DNA of 64,000 nucleotides from Neiella holothuriorum (GTDB lineage: Bacteria; Pseudomonadota; Gammaproteobacteria; Enterobacterales; Neiellaceae), in the NCBI RefSeq assembly GCF_019457915.1, contig NZ_JAHZSS010000012.1, forward strand, positions 60,892 through 124,891, in the 5' to 3' direction. Below are positions 1 to 7,839 of the stretch, piece by piece (position 1 is the stretch's first letter; each line of letters starts with the position of its first letter). Under the pieces are notes generated by a model. That model saw only the letters and a list, made by a program, of their open reading frames with translations, was not told the origin of the DNA and made no database searches. Both the position numbers and the translations under genes were made by a program.

Positions 1-973
1 CCACCAACATACGCCAACCTCGGCCGGCATATTCTGGCCCGCCGATGATCCAATCGGCTGGAATAAACACGTCTTCGCCATAAACGGTTCCGTTCATGAA
101 GGCTAAACCTAACGGGTTATGGCGGCGCCCAATCTCGATACCGGGATGCTCGGCAGGAATTAACGCACAAGTGATACCAGGCGCTTTATCATCGCCAATT
201 AAGCCATCAGGATCAGTCAGCTTAAAGGCTAACCCTACAACCGTGGCTACGGGGGCAAGGGTAATGTATCGCTTTGCAAAATTGAGGCGAACACCAATGA
301 CTTCTTCGCCATTAAATGTGCCTTTACAGACCACGCCGGTATCGGGAATTGCACCCGCATCAGAACCTGCTTCTGGGCCCGTTAAGGCAAAGCAAGGGAC
401 TTCGTCGCCTTTCGCTAAACCCGGCAACCATCTTTCTTTTTGCTCCTCGGTACCGTAATGCATTAATAGCTCACCGGGACCTAATGAATTAGGTACCATG
501 ACCGTTACCGCCGCGCTTAAACTGCGTGAGGCAATGGCTGAAACAATGGTTGAATTGGCAATCGCAGAAAACTCACGGCCACCGTAACTTTTCGGAATAA
601 TCAGCGAAAAGAAGCCTTCTTTACCTAAGTATTGCCACACCTCTTGCGGCAAGTCTTGCTGCTCTTGGACGATTTGATGATCGTCCAGCATAGCAAGCAG
701 CTCTTGCACTTGGTGATCCATAAAATGCTGCTCATCGGCACTCAGCGCTGGCTTTGGAATGCTGTGAAGTTTGTTCCAGTCAGGGTTTCCACTGAATAAA
801 TCACCATCCCACCAGGTGTCACCGGCTTCCATTGCTTCACGTTCGGTTTTAGATAACGGCGGCAACACTTTTTTAAATAACGCGAATATAGGCTTGATGA
901 TCAGACTTCGGCGAATATCACCGACCAGCAAAACCACCAAGATTGCTGTTAGGAATAACACTAAGATGGTCAT
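1..973 (-). CDS. fadE: Acyl-CoA dehydrogenase FadE (C-terminus outside window)
   Basis: FadE catalyses the first, FAD-dependent dehydrogenation of acyl-CoA in beta-oxidation. Reading the minus strand from the ATG at 973 gives an open frame of 324 codons that runs off the window. It starts with a hydrophobic stretch (about residues 2-17), then has the FadE-typical blocks PPLSKTEREAMEAG, WWDGDLF, PNSLGPGELL, CFALTGPEAGSDAGAIPDTG, KRYITLAPVATV and IGRRHNPL, in the order known from E. coli FadE (about 810 residues). Roughly 40 percent of the protein is therefore present. Compared with E. coli it has a shortened N-terminal membrane region. The start lies directly after the psrA stop (974), so the two genes are surely cotranscribed. 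A PsrA-type operator precedes the pair, which fits fatty-acid-induced expression. Confidence 0.95.
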   Translation of the reverse strand, partial: MTILVLFLTAILVVLLVGDIRRSLIIKPIFALFKKVLPPLSKTEREAMEAGDTWWDGDLFSGNPDWNKLHSIPKPALSADEQHFMDHQVQELLAMLDDHQIVQEQQDLPQEVWQYLGKEGFFSLIIPKSYGGREFSAIANSTIVSAIASRSLSAAVTVMVPNSLGPGELLMHYGTEEQKERWLPGLAKGDEVPCFALTGPEAGSDAGAIPDTGVVCKGTFNGEEVIGVRLNFAKRYITLAPVATVVGLAFKLTDPDGLIGDDKAPGITCALIPAEHPGIEIGRRHNPLGLAFMNGTVYGEDVFIPADWIIGGPEYAGRGWRMLV

Positions 974-1633
974 TTATAAGGCCTCTTTCATTGCAAATGC
1001 CGGCAAAATTGGCGCACCAACGCCAGCTGCCAAAAACGGTACCAACCGACGTACGAGTCCTTCAACGTCAATATCTTCTTCAAAGTCGACTCGGGCGATA
1101 TCACGCAAGGCTTCGTTGGAGGCTAAGGTGAATACGACCGTGCCTAACGTAAAGTGCATGCGCCAAAAAAACTCACTCGCTGAGAGCGCTGGATTGGCGC
1201 GCTTTACCGCCAAAGTGATTTGCTGCAACACCTCCCCATATTGCGTGGTCATAAACCAACGCAAGTGGCCTTGGCTATCGCTATATCCGCGCCCAAGTAA
1301 TTGCATGAAGATGTTGGTGCCGTTGCTACGAAAGTTATTCAGCGCCAACATGGGTTCTACAAAGCTATCAAACACCTGATGCAGTGTTGGAGCTTGCTCT
1401 GCTTGTAATAATTTTTGCAATTCCTCGCTGAGCTTTGGCATGAACTGTTCCAAATAACGCGCGAGCACAGCTTTGATGAGTGCTTTTTTTGAACCGAAGT
1501 GGTAATTGACCGAGGCCAAATTAACGTCAGCTTCACTGGTAATTAAACGCAGGGATGTATCGGCAAACCCACGTTCAGCAAATAAACGTTCGGCAGCATC
1601 AAGGATTTTGTTTTGGGTATTTTGTCTGGTCAT
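974..1633 (-). CDS. psrA: TetR-family fatty-acid-responsive repressor PsrA
   Basis: PsrA is a TetR-type repressor of beta-oxidation genes whose DNA binding is relieved by long-chain fatty acids or acyl-CoA. The 219-aa product has an N-terminal helix-turn-helix (ILDAAERLFAERGF, then LRLITSEADVNLASVNYHF) closely matching Pseudomonas PsrA, and a C-terminal region with SQGHLRWFM and LVRRLVPFLAAGV, also PsrA-like. A longer frame begins at a TTG at 1651. I prefer the ATG at 1633, because the N-terminus MTRQNTQNKILDAA then has the same length as known PsrA, and because an operator-like palindrome sits at 1649-1662 and would otherwise overlap coding sequence. The gene is followed without a gap by fadE, a typical PsrA target. 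Autoregulation is inferred from the operator. Confidence 0.9.
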   Translation of the reverse strand: MTRQNTQNKILDAAERLFAERGFADTSLRLITSEADVNLASVNYHFGSKKALIKAVLARYLEQFMPKLSEELQKLLQAEQAPTLHQVFDSFVEPMLALNNFRSNGTNIFMQLLGRGYSDSQGHLRWFMTTQYGEVLQQITLAVKRANPALSASEFFWRMHFTLGTVVFTLASNEALRDIARVDFEEDIDVEGLVRRLVPFLAAGVGAPILPAFAMKEAL

Positions 1634-1648
1634 GCGCTTTACAAAATT

Positions 1649-1675
1649 CAAACAGGTGTTTCAAATCTATGTTTG
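1649..1675 (-). promoter_or_regulatory. Tandem PsrA-type operators upstream of psrA-fadE
   Basis: The PsrA consensus is (G/C)AAAC-N2-4-GTTT(G/C). Positions 1649-1662 read CAAACAGGTGTTTC, an exact fit with a 4-nt spacer. Positions 1662-1675 read CAAATCTATGTTTG, with one deviation in the left half-site. The two sites share one base and lie 16-42 bp upstream of the psrA ATG, where a repressor would block transcription. The call is from sequence matching only. Confidence 0.7.
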
Positions 1676-2126
1676 TTTCACTGGTCTGTCAAGCAGGTAA
1701 CGTCGGCGAACAAGGTTAAGCGAAAGAATAAGTTCACAATCAATAACTAATTAAAATTCAGTGAGTTAACATATGAAAATACTATGATCGACCGGGTGAA
1801 GTTGGAATATTCGGCATTAGGTTTATGCGCAGATATTGATTTGTGTGATGTTGCTCAGAAGATTCTCAAAAAACAAAATTTGTTAAAACTAAACTGAACT
1901 TTAGTAAGCAACGTATGTCTGACTGTTAGTGTGTTGTGTAAACGACTCTTTATTCCCTGACCCAGCGACCTGATCTGTCATCTTCCCGCTGGGTTTTTTT
2001 TATCTTTTTTTCAGCCTGATTGTTCTCCTTACGCCTTTCATTTAAATGCATCATTAATTAGCATGCCTTGCGAACTACCGTCATATCAAAAGCAATAACA
2101 AATAATCAGAACAACAAGGAAATGTC
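1676..2126. other. Long intergenic region between psrA and the M2 peptidase, AT-rich
   Basis: This gap separates divergent genes and holds no convincing protein-coding frame. It is AT-rich around 1740-1900. It contains a strong terminator-like hairpin at 1961-2012 that belongs to neither flanking gene by position, so a short transcript starting somewhere in 1750-1930 is possible. I cannot match it to a known small RNA family. Confidence 0.4.
1961..2012 (+). terminator. Intrinsic terminator of an unassigned transcript
   Basis: CCCAGCG (1961-1967) pairs perfectly with CGCTGGG (1987-1993) across a 19-nt loop, and is followed by an almost unbroken T tract (1994-2012). It lies 115 bp upstream of the peptidase start and points the same way. 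It would end a transcript made from the intergenic region rather than one from psrA, which runs the other way. Confidence 0.7.
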
Positions 2127-3947
2127 ATGAGACTATTCACCCGCGCTACGCCGATAGCATTAGCAATTACAGCCGCGCTATCGTTAGCTGGCTGTGGCAA
2201 TGACCAAACGAAGGCGCCACAAGCAACACCTGAGGACGCCGCTCAATTTGTTCAACAAGCAGAAGCAACACTTGCTGAACTTAGCGTTGAAGCCAGCCGC
2301 GCTGAATGGATTTATCAAACTTATATTACTGAAGATACAGCGTCGCTCGCGGCCGACTCCGGCGAAAAATACACTGCTATTACCGTCGAACTCGCTCATC
2401 AAGCCGCACAATTCGATGAACTGACACTCGATCCCCAGCTACGCCGCAAACTCGATAAACTGAAATTAGCGCTAACGTTACCAGCGCCATTAGACGCGGA
2501 TCAAAACGCTGAATTGGCAAAAATATCAGCCGACTTAGGCGGTATGTATGGCAAAGGAAAATACACCACCAATGCCGGTAAAATGCTAACGCTGCCGGCC
2601 ATGGGGCAAATTATGGCATCGTCTCGCGACGCCGATGAGTTGCTTGAACTTTGGCAAGGCTGGCGTGAAGTGTCACCGCCCATGCGCCCCCTTTATCAGC
2701 GGCAAGTTGAACTGGCGAACGCCGGCGCACAAGGCTTAGGCTTTGACGACTTAGGTCAAATGTGGCGTTCAAACTACGATATGGGGCCTGATGCATTTTC
2801 GACCGAACTCGATCGTTTGTGGGGTCAGGTAAAACCGCTTTATGATTCTTTGCACTGCCATGTACGCGCTAAATTGGGTGAACATTACGGCGAAGAAGTA
2901 GTGGCACCTGACCAACCTATTCCAGCGCACTTGTTGGGCAATATGTGGGCGCAAAGCTGGGGCAACATCTATGACTTAGTCGGCCCTCAAAATGCCGATC
3001 CAGGATTTGATTTAACTGAGCAGTTAGCGGTTCATAATTACGATGAAAAAGACATGGTGAAAGCGGCTGAAGGCTTCTTCACTTCATTAGGTTTTGAACC
3101 ATTGCCAGAAACATTTTGGCGCCGGAGCCAATTTGTGCAGCCACGTGATCGTGATGTCGTGTGTCACGCCTCGGCTTGGGATTTAGACAACAAAGACGAT
3201 ATTCGTATCAAAATGTGCATTCAACGCACAGGCGAAGAATTTGCAGTCATCCATCACGAGCTTGGTCACAACATTTATCAACGTGCTTACAAAGATCAAC
3301 CCACCCTATTCCAAGGTAGCGCCAACGACGGTTTTCATGAAGCTCTCGGGGATACCGTTGCGTTATCCGTAACGCCCAAATACCTTAAACAAATGGGATT
3401 GATTGATCAGGTTCCTGACGAGTCTGCCGACTTAGGTCTGCTGATGAAAATGGCATTAGATAAAGTGGCCTTTATTCCATTTGGCTTGCTTGTTGATCAG
3501 TGGCGCTGGCAGGTATTCTCTGGCCAAATCACGCCGGAGCAATATAACCAAGCGTGGTGGCAACTGCGTGAAAAGTATCAAGGTGTTAAAGCGCCAGTAG
3601 CCCGTACCGAAGCCGACTTTGACCCGGGTGCGAAGTATCATGTACCGGGTAATACGCCCTACACACGTTACTTCTTAGCGCATATCTTACAGTTCCAACT
3701 TCACCGCTCACTGTGTGAAACTGCTGGTGATGAAGGCAGTATTCATCGTTGTTCAATCTATGGCAGCGACGACGCCGGTAAGGTGTTGGCGAAAGGATTA
3801 GAAATGGGTGCAAGCCAACCTTGGCAAGATACGCTAGAAGTGATGACAGGCTCGCGCGATATGGACGCCACGGCCATCATTGACTACTTTGCGCCACTGC
3901 AACAATGGCTTGATGAACAAAACCAAGGCCGCCAGTGCGGTTGGTAA
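2127..3947 (+). CDS. M2-family peptidyl-dipeptidase (ACE-like), lipoprotein
   Basis: This is a zinc metallopeptidase of family M2, related to angiotensin-converting enzyme, which removes C-terminal dipeptides from oligopeptides. The 606-aa protein has a lipoprotein signal (residues 1-23, lipobox LAGC), so it is probably anchored on the outer membrane facing the periplasm. The zinc site is plain: HHELGH with H377, E378 and H381, and the third ligand E405 in FHEALGD. The length matches single-domain bacterial and insect ACE homologues. The ribosome-binding site AAGGAA sits just before the ATG at 2127. The gene appears monocistronic: a terminator follows and the next gene converges. A role in peptide scavenging is inference. 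Confidence 0.92.
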   Translation: MRLFTRATPIALAITAALSLAGCGNDQTKAPQATPEDAAQFVQQAEATLAELSVEASRAEWIYQTYITEDTASLAADSGEKYTAITVELAHQAAQFDELTLDPQLRRKLDKLKLALTLPAPLDADQNAELAKISADLGGMYGKGKYTTNAGKMLTLPAMGQIMASSRDADELLELWQGWREVSPPMRPLYQRQVELANAGAQGLGFDDLGQMWRSNYDMGPDAFSTELDRLWGQVKPLYDSLHCHVRAKLGEHYGEEVVAPDQPIPAHLLGNMWAQSWGNIYDLVGPQNADPGFDLTEQLAVHNYDEKDMVKAAEGFFTSLGFEPLPETFWRRSQFVQPRDRDVVCHASAWDLDNKDDIRIKMCIQRTGEEFAVIHHELGHNIYQRAYKDQPTLFQGSANDGFHEALGDTVALSVTPKYLKQMGLIDQVPDESADLGLLMKMALDKVAFIPFGLLVDQWRWQVFSGQITPEQYNQAWWQLREKYQGVKAPVARTEADFDPGAKYHVPGNTPYTRYFLAHILQFQLHRSLCETAGDEGSIHRCSIYGSDDAGKVLAKGLEMGASQPWQDTLEVMTGSRDMDATAIIDYFAPLQQWLDEQNQGRQCGW

Positions 3948-3970
3948 CGCAACGTTTTTCGTAACAAATA

Positions 3971-4003
3971 AAAAAGCCGGCATTTTTAATGCCGGCTTTT
4001 TAT
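3971..4003. terminator. Bidirectional intrinsic terminator
   Basis: The inverted repeat GCCGGCAT / ATGCCGGC (3976-3983 and 3989-3996) has a 5-nt loop, an A run on the left and a T run on the right. It can terminate both the peptidase (plus) and the porin-like gene (minus), which converge here. Confidence 0.9.
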
Positions 4004-4020
4004 TTACGGACTAGCTGTAT

Positions 4021-5220
4021 CTACAAGAGCAGACGGACGCCAACGCCATAAATGTCTTCACCACTGGCACCGTTAAAATCGCTATCGTCAATACGGAACT
4101 CACTGAACAATTCAAAATGTTCGGTCCAGTGAAACACGACGCCGGCGACGTAATAAATCATCTCATGGGTGTCAGTCAACGCCATGCCTTCGTTTTCAGC
4201 ATTGTATGCAGCAATACTTTGAGCATAACTTGAGTCATCATCCATCAAGGCATTGTGACCGCCATAGATCGCCCAGTGCTTGTTAAAGCCATAGCTAATC
4301 AATGATTCATGACCTTCGGCATCATAAACAATGCCTTGGCTGTCGAATTCATGATTTTCAGACATGGCATACACAAAACCAGCATATAGGCCTTCTTTCA
4401 TTGGGCCTTGGCCAATCTTAAAACCAAATGCAGTGGCGGTATCATCAACAGATAGACGGACCGAAGAGCCATCTTGCTCGCCCCGTAATTCCATGTCGGC
4501 TTCGTTATAGGTAACACCAACGGTAAAGGGCAACTCAGCTATTTCGGTGCGATAAAGTAAGCTCACACCAAAGCTAGAATCGAACTCGCCTTTGGTGCCA
4601 GTAAAGCCACTTTCAGTGGTAAATTCATCAGCAAATGTAATGTCGCCGGGGCTTACTTGAACCTGCAAGCCTAATTGAAAACCGTGCCATTGGTTACGAT
4701 AGGTTAATGCGTTTTCCGCACGTCCGGTACCTGACAGGCCGCCATCACCGGAAAAGTTAAATGTTCCCGAAGCTTCACCGCCATAAATCAAATATTCGTC
4801 GGTATAGGCCGTGACATCATAATAAACCGCCCATTGTTTACCGAACTTTGCAGAGCCGTATTGATCATGACTAACGCCCAAGTGACCGTGCCTTAGACTA
4901 ATGGTGTCATCCTTATCGCCTGACGACAGCGACGGCAAGCTATCACCATTAATAACTAAGCTGTTTCCCGAGTTTGTGGTTTTGACCGCCCATTCTAAAT
5001 AGGCCATGCCCTGCCACTCATCATCAATTTGATTCGTAAACTGAAAGCCAAGGCGAGAAGAGCCATCTTTAGCGGTGAAATCACTCTCGGTATAAAGACC
5101 ATCAACTTCTAAATAGCCTTTTAACTCGGCCGATAGATTTTCATTTTCAAATAGTTGGTATGCGCCGGCTTGAGAAGCTAGAGCTGCAATAGGTAAACAA
5201 AGCGCGCGTTTCAGCCACAT
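4021..5220 (-). CDS. Porin-like outer-membrane beta-barrel protein
   Basis: The 399-aa product starts with a clear signal peptide (MWLKRALCLPIAALASQAGA) and continues as a sequence of short alternating beta strands rich in Gly, Asp, Tyr and Phe. It has features of general gram-negative porins: RLGFQFTNQI, FGKQWAVYYD and a C-terminal strand ending in GVRLLL. The last residue is Leu rather than the usual Phe. I start at the ATG at 5220, because a GGAG sits 7 nt upstream; the in-frame ATG at 5232 would place four extra residues before the signal peptide and lacks such a site. It likely forms a diffusion channel for small hydrophilic solutes; the substrate is not evident. It stands alone, with a shared terminator downstream. 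Confidence 0.8.
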   Translation of the reverse strand: MWLKRALCLPIAALASQAGAYQLFENENLSAELKGYLEVDGLYTESDFTAKDGSSRLGFQFTNQIDDEWQGMAYLEWAVKTTNSGNSLVINGDSLPSLSSGDKDDTISLRHGHLGVSHDQYGSAKFGKQWAVYYDVTAYTDEYLIYGGEASGTFNFSGDGGLSGTGRAENALTYRNQWHGFQLGLQVQVSPGDITFADEFTTESGFTGTKGEFDSSFGVSLLYRTEIAELPFTVGVTYNEADMELRGEQDGSSVRLSVDDTATAFGFKIGQGPMKEGLYAGFVYAMSENHEFDSQGIVYDAEGHESLISYGFNKHWAIYGGHNALMDDDSSYAQSIAAYNAENEGMALTDTHEMIYYVAGVVFHWTEHFELFSEFRIDDSDFNGASGEDIYGVGVRLLL

Positions 5221-5325
5221 GGTGAACTCCATTTAATGTGAAAGCATGTCGAGGTGTGGACTCTAGTGGTCCGTATTTTCTTGCGCTAAGACTAGTTGAA
5301 AGTTTGCTGACAAGCCAAAAAATCG

Positions 5326-5883
5326 TTACTCACCAATGAATTCCGCGTATTGATCGAGCTGTGGCATCGGACGCACTCGGCTTTCACCTACCGCGGTGCC
5401 AATATAAAGAAAGCCAACGATTTCATCAGAGTCGCCTAATTCAAATGCCGAGCGGACTTGCGGATCGGTGGCATACACGCCACTACGCCAGATCCCACCA
5501 TAGCCAAGTACCAATGCCGCTTGCTGCATTGCCATTACGGAACAACCCGCACTCAAATGCTGTTCAAGCGCCGGTACTTTAGGATGTGGTAGTACTTTGG
5601 AGATAACGGTAATAACCAATGGTGCGCGAAACGGTAGCGTTGGCGCTTTGGCAATTGCTTGCTCATCGAGCTCTGGGTTATTGATGGCCGCGCGTTCAAA
5701 CAAGTCGGCTAACTGTTGGCGCCCATTCCCTTGATAAATCACAAAACGCCACGGCCTTAAATGCGCATGATCAGGGGCTCGCAGGCCAGCCTTAAGAATC
5801 AAATCCAATTCATCGTTGTTCGGCCCCGGCAAGTCGAGACGACCATGAGAATGGCGGTTTAGCAAAAGATCGATGGCATCCAT
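5326..5883 (-). CDS. YdjA-like NAD(P)H nitroreductase
   Basis: This is a small FMN-dependent nitroreductase. The 185-aa protein follows E. coli YdjA along its length: MDAIDLLLNRHSHGRL, LKAGLRAPDHAHLRPWRFV, APFRAPLVITV-like text, LSAGCSVMAMQQAALVLGYGGIWRSG and VGFLYIGTA. These cover the flavin-phosphate and isoalloxazine contacts of the family. The start is the ATG at 5883, preceded by GAGGAAATTC, a strong ribosome-binding site; a frame extension to a TTG at 5895 is not needed. The physiological substrate of YdjA-type enzymes is not settled. The gene lies downstream of the doxX-like gene on the same strand, but a terminator separates them. Confidence 0.88.
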   Translation of the reverse strand: MDAIDLLLNRHSHGRLDLPGPNNDELDLILKAGLRAPDHAHLRPWRFVIYQGNGRQQLADLFERAAINNPELDEQAIAKAPTLPFRAPLVITVISKVLPHPKVPALEQHLSAGCSVMAMQQAALVLGYGGIWRSGVYATDPQVRSAFELGDSDEIVGFLYIGTAVGESRVRPMPQLDQYAEFIGE

Positions 5884-5922
5884 GAATTTCCTCAAATCAA
5901 TTGTTCGATGACAAATAACAAC

Positions 5923-5950
5923 AAAAACCCACCATGTTTGGCACGGTGGG
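5923..5950 (-). terminator. Intrinsic terminator of the doxX-like gene
   Basis: On the minus strand CCCACC (5945-5950 complement) pairs with GGTGGG (5928-5933 complement) around an 11-nt loop, followed by a T run (5923-5927 complement). It sits 40 bp after the doxX-like stop. Confidence 0.75.
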
Positions 5951-5989
5951 TTGCTATTAGCTTGGGCCGATATGGCCTATTAAATCAAG

Positions 5990-6670
5990 TTAGTTTACGA
6001 ATTTCTTGTTGAGCCAATAATCCACACTTAACCATTTACCCGGCCCGGTAAACAATAGACTTAGCAACATGGCAAAGTAGAGCGCGGCAAACTGAATACC
6101 GTTGTTGAGAATAACAACGGGGCCTTTGTCGTATAAATAACTTGGTTTGCCATTCGCTTCAACGATGGCACGAATGCGGTCAAGCCGCGCTGCAACATCG
6201 TTACTATTTTGCAAACTATCCGCTGCAGCAGAAAAGCCAAACCAATCAAAGAACGTCGCTACGCTCGTTGCGCCGTTTGAAGGCGCGATCGCATGCCAGC
6301 CATTCACCCAGTGAACCGAAAAGGCAGCCACAAGCATAGTAACCAACAAGGGGATAACCACTAGCCGTGTGAACAAACCGAATAGCAACAACCAACCACC
6401 GCCAAATTCTGCCCAGCCAGCTAAAAAGCCGAGCACTTCTGGCATCGGTAAACCTAACCCCCACTCCGGGTTGCCAAACCAATCGACGATACTTTGCTTG
6501 GTTCCGAATTGTTCAATGAACCCTGCCTCCTGATCACCGAGGCGCAACTTGTTATAGCCAGCAATAATCATCACGGGCGCAACAATAAGTCGAAATAGTA
6601 ATGGCGCTAAAAATTCAGCTTTAATGATGTTTTCGGTAGCAAACTGATAGTGAGCAACGATGCTATTCAT
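5990..6670 (-). CDS. DoxX-family membrane protein
   Basis: This 226-aa integral membrane protein has four predicted transmembrane segments: about residues 25-42 (PLLFRLIVAPVMIIAGYNKL), 75-95 (VLGFLAGWAEFGGGWLLLFG), 100-122 and 200-216. The motif AGYNKLRLG followed by WAEFGGGWLLLFGLFTR is typical of DoxX/DoxD proteins. The family includes quinone-linked thiosulfate dehydrogenase subunits and HvfX, a partner in copper-binding peptide maturation. No Hvf peptide or maturase gene is adjacent, so I assign only the family. The start is supported by AAGGAA upstream of the ATG at 6670. The gene is divergent from metA and shares a 160-bp promoter region with it. Confidence 0.8.
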   Translation of the reverse strand: MNSIVAHYQFATENIIKAEFLAPLLFRLIVAPVMIIAGYNKLRLGDQEAGFIEQFGTKQSIVDWFGNPEWGLGLPMPEVLGFLAGWAEFGGGWLLLFGLFTRLVVIPLLVTMLVAAFSVHWVNGWHAIAPSNGATSVATFFDWFGFSAAADSLQNSNDVAARLDRIRAIVEANGKPSYLYDKGPVVILNNGIQFAALYFAMLLSLLFTGPGKWLSVDYWLNKKFVN

Positions 6671-6762
6671 GACGATTCCTTACTAATCTTTGGCCAGCCC
6701 TTTGCAAAATCATAGGGGTTAGTAATAAGAACCTTAGTTGCTACAAAAAATTTCACTGAGCC

Positions 6763-6786
6763 AGACTTCTAGACGTCTAGACGGAG
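6763..6786 (+). promoter_or_regulatory. MetJ operator (three tandem met boxes)
   Basis: Three contiguous 8-bp units read AGACTTCT, AGACGTCT and AGACGGAG. The centre one is the exact MetJ consensus and the outer two match at six and five positions. The array ends 44 bp before the metA ATG. S-adenosylmethionine-bound MetJ would therefore repress metA and, if cotranscribed, metH. Confidence 0.92.
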
Positions 6787-6830
6787 ATGAATTATGATGC
6801 GCCAACAGGATTTTCAATCAGGATTGCGCC

Positions 6831-7775
6831 ATGCCCATTAATATTCCAGACCGTTTACCGGCTACTCAGGTATTAACCGGAGAGAACATCTTTGTAATGG
6901 GTGAAGAGCGAGCGATGGCGCAAAACATTCGTCCGCTCAAGGTGTTGCTCCTCAACTTAATGCCCAAGAAGATTGAAACAGAAATTCAAATCCTACGGAT
7001 GCTATCCAATACGCCGTTGCAAGTTGATGTTGATTTGCTGCGTATTGATAACCGGCCATCAAAGAATACCCCTGAAGCACACTTGAATGCGTTTTATCGA
7101 ACGTTCGAGGAAGTCGAGCAACAAAATTACGATGGCATGATCATTACCGGCGCGCCGTTAGGACTAGTGGAATGGAATGATGTTGTGTTTTGGGACCGGA
7201 TGAAGACCATCATCGACTGGGCCAATCAGCACGTCACCTCCACCATGTACCTATGCTGGGCTGCACATGCGGCGCTCTACACCTTGTATGGTATTGACCG
7301 CAAAATCCGTAAAGAAAAATACTCTGGCGTTTTTGCCCATCAAGTATTATTCCAAAACCACCCATTGATGCGCGGCTTTGATGACGTATTCTGGGTTCCT
7401 CATTCGCGCTATGCTGAAATCAATGCCGAAGAAGTTGAAGCAAAAACAAGTCTACAAATTTTAGCGGCATCGCCAGAAACGGGCGTGCATTTAGTGGCGT
7501 CAAATGATGGCCGGCAATTGTTTGTGACTGGGCATCCTGAATATGATCCAGACACACTACACAACGAATACATACGCGATTGCGATGCAGGATTAGCGCC
7601 CGTATTGCCGGAAAACTATTATCGTGACGATAACCCGAACAACGAGCCGCTGGTGCGGTGGCGTAGTCATGGTAATCTGCTGTTTGCTAATTGGCTCAAC
7701 TACTTTGTGTACCAAACAACGCCTTATGATTTGAGCCAGTTAAACCCGGTTGCCTTAGCATCGAAACTGTCTTAG
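6831..7775 (+). CDS. metA: Homoserine O-succinyltransferase (MetA)
   Basis: MetA transfers a succinyl (in some species acetyl) group to homoserine, the first committed step of methionine synthesis. The 314-aa protein matches E. coli MetA (309 aa) throughout. It starts [11 protein letters not shown], and has [19 protein letters not shown], the nucleophile C142 in [16 protein letters not shown], and GHPEYD with the catalytic His/Glu. Acyl donor choice cannot be read safely from the sequence. The gene sits just downstream of a three-box MetJ operator. metH follows after 64 bp on the same strand with no terminator between, so the two likely form one methionine-regulated unit. Confidence 0.96.
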   Translation: MPINIPDRLPATQVLTGENIFVMGEERAMAQNIRPLKVLLLNLMPKKIETEIQILRMLSNTPLQVDVDLLRIDNRPSKNTPEAHLNAFYRTFEEVEQQNYDGMIITGAPLGLVEWNDVVFWDRMKTIIDWANQHVTSTMYLCWAAHAALYTLYGIDRKIRKEKYSGVFAHQVLFQNHPLMRGFDDVFWVPHSRYAEINAEEVEAKTSLQILAASPETGVHLVASNDGRQLFVTGHPEYDPDTLHNEYIRDCDAGLAPVLPENYYRDDNPNNEPLVRWRSHGNLLFANWLNYFVYQTTPYDLSQLNPVALASKLS

Positions 7776-7839
7776 TCATGAGTTCAAAACAAACGATAAC
7801 AAAGAATAAAAGTACAGCGTTTGCTGAAGAGGTTTTTAA

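Noticed and set aside
1634..1651. N-terminal extension of psrA from a TTG at 1651
   Set aside because: It would overlap an operator-like palindrome and gives an N-terminus longer than known PsrA; the ATG at 1633 fits better.
1890..2012. GcvB- or Spot 42-like small RNA
   Set aside because: A GTGTTGTGT run and the terminator are suggestive, but the rest does not resemble either RNA.
7776..7839. Cobalamin riboswitch before metH
   Set aside because: Only 64 bp separate metA and metH and no B12-box-like sequence is present.
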